Part shown: in pieces, positions 60,162-64,000 of the stretch | Layout: each line of letters begins with the position of its first letter | Position numbering within the stretch: the stretch's first letter is position 1 | Source: Kazachstania africana CBS 2517 | Lineage: Eukaryota > Ascomycota > Saccharomycetes > Saccharomycetales > Saccharomycetaceae | Direction of reading: 5' to 3' | DNA: 64,000 nucleotides | Assembly (NCBI RefSeq): GCF_000304475.1 | Contig: NC_018945.1 | Location: 372,001 to 436,000, forward strand | The notes under the pieces: model-generated | Seen by the model: only the letters and a program-made list of their open reading frames with translations | Told to the model about the DNA's origin: nothing | Databases searched by the model: none | Program-made: the position numbers and the translations under genes

Positions 60162-60966
60162 TTGGCTGGATACTTCTAATATAGTCATCATGTTTTTCAT
60201 TTTGTAAGGGAATGATGATTACTAGCAACAAATCGTTAATCATGAAAATAATGTAAAGTTGTGTATTTATATAAATAAAAAAAAAAATATTCATTTCGTA
60301 GTGCAGTAAATTAAAGGTGGGTGGCAATGTTGTCCTCTAATATACCTAAAGGAGAGGTCCAATAATCAGAGCTTCCCCGTACATCTATCTCTTTCTTTGT
60401 CCAAATTTTCGTCAACAAAGGATAAAGAACAACAAAAACGAACAAGTCTGAAGCATTTTGCCACATCTTAAAGGGCATACCCAAGGAAGAACAACAGTAA
60501 TAAATAGTTCTGTGCTCGTAGAGAGTGTCTTAAAAGATTTCTCGTACATCTGACGCGACAACTTCTAAAATCCCATGTACAGATCGTACAGGAACAAGGG
60601 AAAAAAGCCAAAAACTGGCTCCAAAATACAATCAACTCGGTACTACAACCATGCTTGAAATCCAGTCATTTGCTTAACCTATTGGAACCTCTTATGCATT
60701 ATTAGCCCATATAGCGACGCTCTCTGCATTCGTGTTCGGATACCCGGACGCTCCGCAAAGTACTATTTTTCTTTATAGAAACATAAAAACAAAAGAAAAT
60801 AAAGAGTATATTAAGATCCTAGTAGTAAACATATTAAATATATCTAGCATTATCTCCAGTTACGCATCTTAGAAAGATCCATTATAGTATTTAAAGCCGT
60901 TTTCGTCATTTTATATTCTATTTGAAACAATATCCGTTCATAAGGATTGAGTCAGTCAGGATTGTA
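60162..60966. other. spacer upstream of MPS1 with a - strand gene relic
   Basis: 805 bp. An A10 run lies near 60280-60288. The interval 60311-60680 on - carries protein-like sequence broken by stops (separate entry). The last 250 bp, AT-rich with TATA-like sequence, would be the MPS1 promoter. Confidence 0.5.
60311..60680 (-). pseudogene. probable membrane-protein gene relic, or a 55-residue small gene
   Basis: On the - strand a single frame reads ANDWISSMVVVPS, TGA, LYFGASFWLFSLVPVRSVHG, ILEVVASDVREIF, TAA, DTLYEHRTIYYCCSSLGMPF, then KMWQNASDLFVFVVLYPLLT, KIWTKKEIDVRGSSDYWTSP, LGILEDNIATHL and TAA (60311-60313). Composition is strongly protein-like, with hydrophobic segments, and only two stops interrupt about 120 codons. 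The last part also forms a complete 55-codon ATG frame (60311-60478) that could still be expressed. I do not recognise the family. No gene is present at this point between MRX9 and MPS1 in S. cerevisiae. Confidence 0.5.
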
Positions 60967-63210
60967 ATGTCAAAATATACTCATCCTTCAAGATCTCGAT
61001 TGCAGAGACAGCATCAGAATCTTTCAAGCATTTCCAATGATTCTGATGACGATGAAAATATAATAGGCCCTCCAAAATTGAGTAATTTTGGATCAGCATT
61101 ATTGACAGAGAATGATAACAGCGGGACAACATCGCGTTTTCATACGCAATTCAGGTCACTGAATGGTAATTCAGTTCATTCTCCAATTTCTCTATCTCGA
61201 AATAATAGCTATGGTTCATATGGAATTGCAGAACAATCCCCACAGACCTCAATATTTGCTACTACTATAAATAATAGACCGATTAGTATGACTACGATTC
61301 AAAATGGTAGTGCAGATTCTAATGTTACTAATAATGTCAATGACAAATATGAAAGTAGCTATAACAAGATAAATAAAATTCAACAATCAATAAAAGACGA
61401 ATTAACATCGAGACATACCGGCCGAATAAAAAGATTTTTGAATACTAATAGAATGAATAAATTGGGACCTGCTAAAAGAGCCTCTACGATGGAAGTAGAT
61501 ATACCGTTACCTGCCAATACGAATGATAGTTATAATAGTAGCTCTGATGTATTTTCTGGTCAGGCAATTGAAGAAGCAAATGACATTAAAGAAGTGCAAA
61601 ATTATGACTATTCAAATATTAACTTTGGAGATTTAAATCCATTTCAGTTTTTGAGAAAATATAATTTACCCACTACTGAATTACCCAATATTTCCAAGAT
61701 ATATTTTGAAAGACAAAAAGAGGAAAATAGGCTAAGTATTTTGAAAAAGCATACTAATAATAATACTGGTGCGAAGACAAATGGTAATGATATCAAAGAT
61801 TTTTCAATTTCAAAAAACTTAACATCAGAAGATAAGACAGATTTAAAAAATACAGTTAATACTGGTCTGGTATCTAGGACGTTATTGAATTCTACACTTT
61901 CTTCAAGAAAAACCAATTCTTCATTATCACCAAAATCGAAGGACAATAACGAATTTAATTCACTGGACGTTGAGGAACCAAAACATTTGACTAGTAACAA
62001 TGATGAGATAAGGCCTAATAAAAGAAGAGAACCTTTAGTGGACTTAAGTACGAATCGAAAGGAGCCTGAATTGAAAAGGTTTAAGACTTTTGAAGAGAAC
62101 AAGAAGCGCGATGAAATAATCAATGAAAAGGAAAATGTTGTTCAAGACGTACCAAAATCTATGAAACGTGTCGAAATAATGGAGCCTAAGATGTCACATA
62201 GACAAAGAAATGTCATAAATGTTAATGAAACGGAATATGAAAAAATTGAGTTGTTAGGTAGAGGTGGATCCTCGAAAGTTTATAAGGTGAAGGGCCCTTC
62301 AAATAAGGTGTTTGCACTGAAAAGAGTTGTATTTGATGAGTTTGATGACTCAAGTATAAATGGGTTTAAAGGTGAAATTAAATTACTAAATAAATTAAGA
62401 AATGAAAATCGTGTTGTTAAATTATTTGATTATGAGATGAATCAAGGATTACTATATTTGATCATGGAATGTGGTGATGTTGATTTATCTCAGATATTGA
62501 ACCAAAAAATCAATTTAAATCTACCATTTGACATTGAATTTATTCGATATTATACACGTGAAATGATTAAATGTGTTAAGGTAGTGCATGATAATGGTAT
62601 TGTTCATTCTGATTTAAAACCTGCAAATTTTGTCTTAGTGAAAGGCGTGCTAAAGATTATTGATTTTGGTATAGCTGACGCGGTGCCTGATCATACGGTT
62701 AATATATATCGAGAGACACAGACAGGTACACCAAATTATATGGCACCTGAGACGTTAATTGCGATGAATTATACAAATAATGGAGCCAAAGATTTGAAAT
62801 GGAAGGTTGGTAAGCCGTCTGATGTTTGGTCATGTGGATGTATAATTTACCAAATGATTTATGGTAAAGCACCATATGCTGGATTTCAAGGACAGCATAG
62901 AATTTTTGCAATAATGAATTCTGATGTTAAGATAGTTTACCCAGAGAAGACGAATGAAGAGGAGCTAATACCTAAGACCATGGTTGAGTTGATGAAGAAT
63001 TGTCTAAGGAGGGATCCTGGTAAGAGATGGACAGTAGATGATATTTTATCATCTACATTTTTGAATCCAATAGTTACCTCCCAATCATTTATTAGGGATT
63101 TAATTAAGAATGCGATTACATTTGGTTCTCAACAGAAGATTGTATCTGAAGACAAGATTAACGATTTAACTAACGATGTGTTGACCAGGCTGCAAGAATT
63201 TAAGATGTAG
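60967..63210 (+). CDS. MPS1: spindle-assembly-checkpoint kinase Mps1
   Basis: 747 residues from the ATG at 60967 (MSKYTHPSRSRLQRQ); the frame is open 15 codons upstream without ATG. Orthologue of YDL028C (764). Dual-specificity kinase for spindle-pole duplication and the checkpoint at kinetochores, where it phosphorylates Spc105 MELT repeats. The first 420 residues are Asn/Ser/Lys-rich. The kinase domain (about 424-703) shows LLGRGGSSKVYKV, HSDLKPANFVLV near 546, DFGIAD, and the Mps1 activation segment TQTGTPNYMAPE. The HSDLKPAN (serine in place of the usual arginine) is a family trait. Confidence 0.96.
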   Translation: MSKYTHPSRSRLQRQHQNLSSISNDSDDDENIIGPPKLSNFGSALLTENDNSGTTSRFHTQFRSLNGNSVHSPISLSRNNSYGSYGIAEQSPQTSIFATTINNRPISMTTIQNGSADSNVTNNVNDKYESSYNKINKIQQSIKDELTSRHTGRIKRFLNTNRMNKLGPAKRASTMEVDIPLPANTNDSYNSSSDVFSGQAIEEANDIKEVQNYDYSNINFGDLNPFQFLRKYNLPTTELPNISKIYFERQKEENRLSILKKHTNNNTGAKTNGNDIKDFSISKNLTSEDKTDLKNTVNTGLVSRTLLNSTLSSRKTNSSLSPKSKDNNEFNSLDVEEPKHLTSNNDEIRPNKRREPLVDLSTNRKEPELKRFKTFEENKKRDEIINEKENVVQDVPKSMKRVEIMEPKMSHRQRNVINVNETEYEKIELLGRGGSSKVYKVKGPSNKVFALKRVVFDEFDDSSINGFKGEIKLLNKLRNENRVVKLFDYEMNQGLLYLIMECGDVDLSQILNQKINLNLPFDIEFIRYYTREMIKCVKVVHDNGIVHSDLKPANFVLVKGVLKIIDFGIADAVPDHTVNIYRETQTGTPNYMAPETLIAMNYTNNGAKDLKWKVGKPSDVWSCGCIIYQMIYGKAPYAGFQGQHRIFAIMNSDVKIVYPEKTNEEELIPKTMVELMKNCLRRDPGKRWTVDDILSSTFLNPIVTSQSFIRDLIKNAITFGSQQKIVSEDKINDLTNDVLTRLQEFKM

Positions 63211-63225
63211 TTAATTGGCAACAAA

Positions 63226-63251
63226 ATATATATATATATATATATATATAT
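63226..63251. repeat. AT dinucleotide repeat
   Basis: About thirteen AT units immediately downstream of MPS1; it probably contributes to the 3' end signal (TATATA efficiency elements) or is a simple microsatellite. Confidence 0.9.
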
Positions 63252-63275
63252 TTATTGTATATCATAATAAGAAAT

Positions 63276-63295
63276 CATGTGATCGTCCACGTGAC
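63276..63295 (-). promoter_or_regulatory. two tandem CDEI/Cbf1-type octamers
   Basis: On the - strand GTCACGTG (63288-63295) and ATCACATG (63276-63283) both match RTCACRTG exactly, same orientation, 4 bp apart. They adjoin the AT-rich tract. No CDEIII-like CCGAA motif follows, so they are more likely Cbf1 regulatory sites. Confidence 0.45.
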
Positions 63296-63488
63296 TAAAC
63301 GATAAATGACTTTTTGACTGAAATGTGCTATTAGATTGTGAGATAAGATAAGAAAGCAGACAAGAATTTCAGCCTGGTATAAGTGAGACTAATTTGATAC
63401 CGTCCCTACATACATCAATGGTTTTGACCATGGGACAACAGTTGTCCCTCGTCATAAATCCTTGCGTGTGCCCAAGGTTGGTAGCACA

Positions 63489-63507
63489 AGAGAGAGAGAG
63501 AGAGAGA
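63489..63507. repeat. (AG)n simple repeat
   Basis: Nineteen bases of alternating A and G in the spacer after MPS1; a GAGA-like or purely neutral microsatellite. Confidence 0.9.
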
Positions 63508-64000
63508 CAGAGGGACAAATGGAGGAAGATAGAAGTTCAAAGAAAAGGAGCAGAGGGGATCAGAATGGTGAGGGGCAGTGGAAGCAATGGAGGGACAAAA
63601 AAATCGAAAGGGCAAAAAAAAAAAAAAAAAGAAAATTCCTGCGATAAGAGATCACGAGGAGTAGTCGTGGCTCTTAATTTCTTTTTTTTCCTTCTGTTAT
63701 TCGGAATATGGGAGATGGCCTTGGTGGGACAAAAGAAGAAACGTGAGCTGTGCTGCAAAGAGGGACAATCAAAATCACGATCTCTTCAGTGCGCCAACGG
63801 TACCCGGAATTTTTCTTATCGATACAGCGTAACTACTACCTTCGTCACGAATTGGTACGGAAAAGAAAAATTTGCCACGCGAAGGATGCGCGCACACGTG
63901 CAGATTTTCCGGATGGATAGCCGGAAGAGGGACAAAAAGAGTCATTTTTTCTTGTTACCAAAGTTTTTGGGCCTCTCAAAGAAAAAAAGATAAGAGCCAG

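Larger units (their letters stand above)
63211..64000. other. spacer downstream of MPS1
   Basis: 790 bp. An AT dinucleotide repeat starts 15 bp after the MPS1 stop, then two Cbf1/CDEI-type octamers, a GA repeat, poly(A) at about 63616-63630 and poly(T) near 63682-63690. From 63770 the sequence is GC-richer with a CACGTG at 63895-63900, possibly the promoter of a gene beyond the window. The 199-codon open frame on + (63394-63993) is low-complexity Arg/Lys and not credible. Confidence 0.5.

Noticed and set aside
63211..63300. Point centromere
   Set aside because: CDEI-like sites and AT-rich DNA are present, but no CDEIII core with CCGAA, and gene order places this block far from S. cerevisiae centromeres.
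63394..63993. 199-codon open frame on +
   Set aside because: Low-complexity Arg/Lys/Glu sequence generated by the GA repeat and poly(A) runs, with no domain; spacer base composition explains it.

Overview
The window is nuclear DNA from a budding yeast of the family Saccharomycetaceae. Genes are compact and almost intron-free, the one intron seen has canonical yeast GTATGT and TACTAAC signals, CTG reads as leucine in conserved proteins such as Ura2, and gene order closely tracks Saccharomyces cerevisiae chromosomes X, XI and IV/XV. Interleaving of genes that S. cerevisiae keeps on two sister chromosomes, plus decayed gene copies at the expected positions, points to a lineage that passed through the whole-genome duplication but is not Saccharomyces itself (a Naumovozyma- or Kazachstania-like genome is my guess). 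Orthologue names below rest on protein motifs and this gene order; S. cerevisiae lengths are from memory.

Region 1 (about 1-29.9 kb) matches S. cerevisiae YJL147C to YJL129C: MRX5, IDS2, SFH5, ROQ1, TIM17, YAK1, RPB4, YUR1, RPS21 (spliced), a decayed LCB3, the small YJL133C-A-like gene, MRS3/4, AIM23, URA2 and TRK1. Region 2 (30.5-39.0 kb) matches YKL067W to YKL062W: YNK1, a small membrane protein gene, YET1, MNR2, YKL063C and an MSN2/MSN4 factor. Region 3 (39.2-56.1 kb) mixes YDL and YOL genes: MRP10, FAD1, MTF2, a decayed gene (perhaps NBA1), PRP11, SIR2/HST1, RTG1, NAT1, RIB2, GPR1 and SLM3. Region 4 (56.6-63.2 kb) is an inverted YDL025C-YDL028C block, RTK1, MRX9, MPS1, with RPR2 inserted.

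The genes are housekeeping and signalling functions rather than one pathway. Several meet in nutrient and stress control: Gpr1 feeds the glucose-cAMP-PKA branch, Yak1 and Msn2/4 are antagonised by PKA, Roq1 steers stress-induced protein degradation, and Rtg1 carries mitochondrial retrograde signalling. A mitochondrial group is also dense (Tim17, Mrs3/4, Aim23, Mrp10, Mtf2, Slm3, Mrx5, Mrx9).

I found no tRNA or rRNA gene, transposon, CRISPR array or convincing centromere. The most notable observations are gene relics (LCB3 at 14.6-15.4 kb, an NBA1-position relic at 42.2-43.0 kb, a membrane-protein relic at 60.3-60.7 kb, fragments at 6.85-7.0 kb), a RIB2 gene that seems to serve both the cytosolic and mitochondrial roles split between RIB2 and PUS9 in S. 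cerevisiae, and a cluster of heat-shock-like elements upstream of ROQ1.
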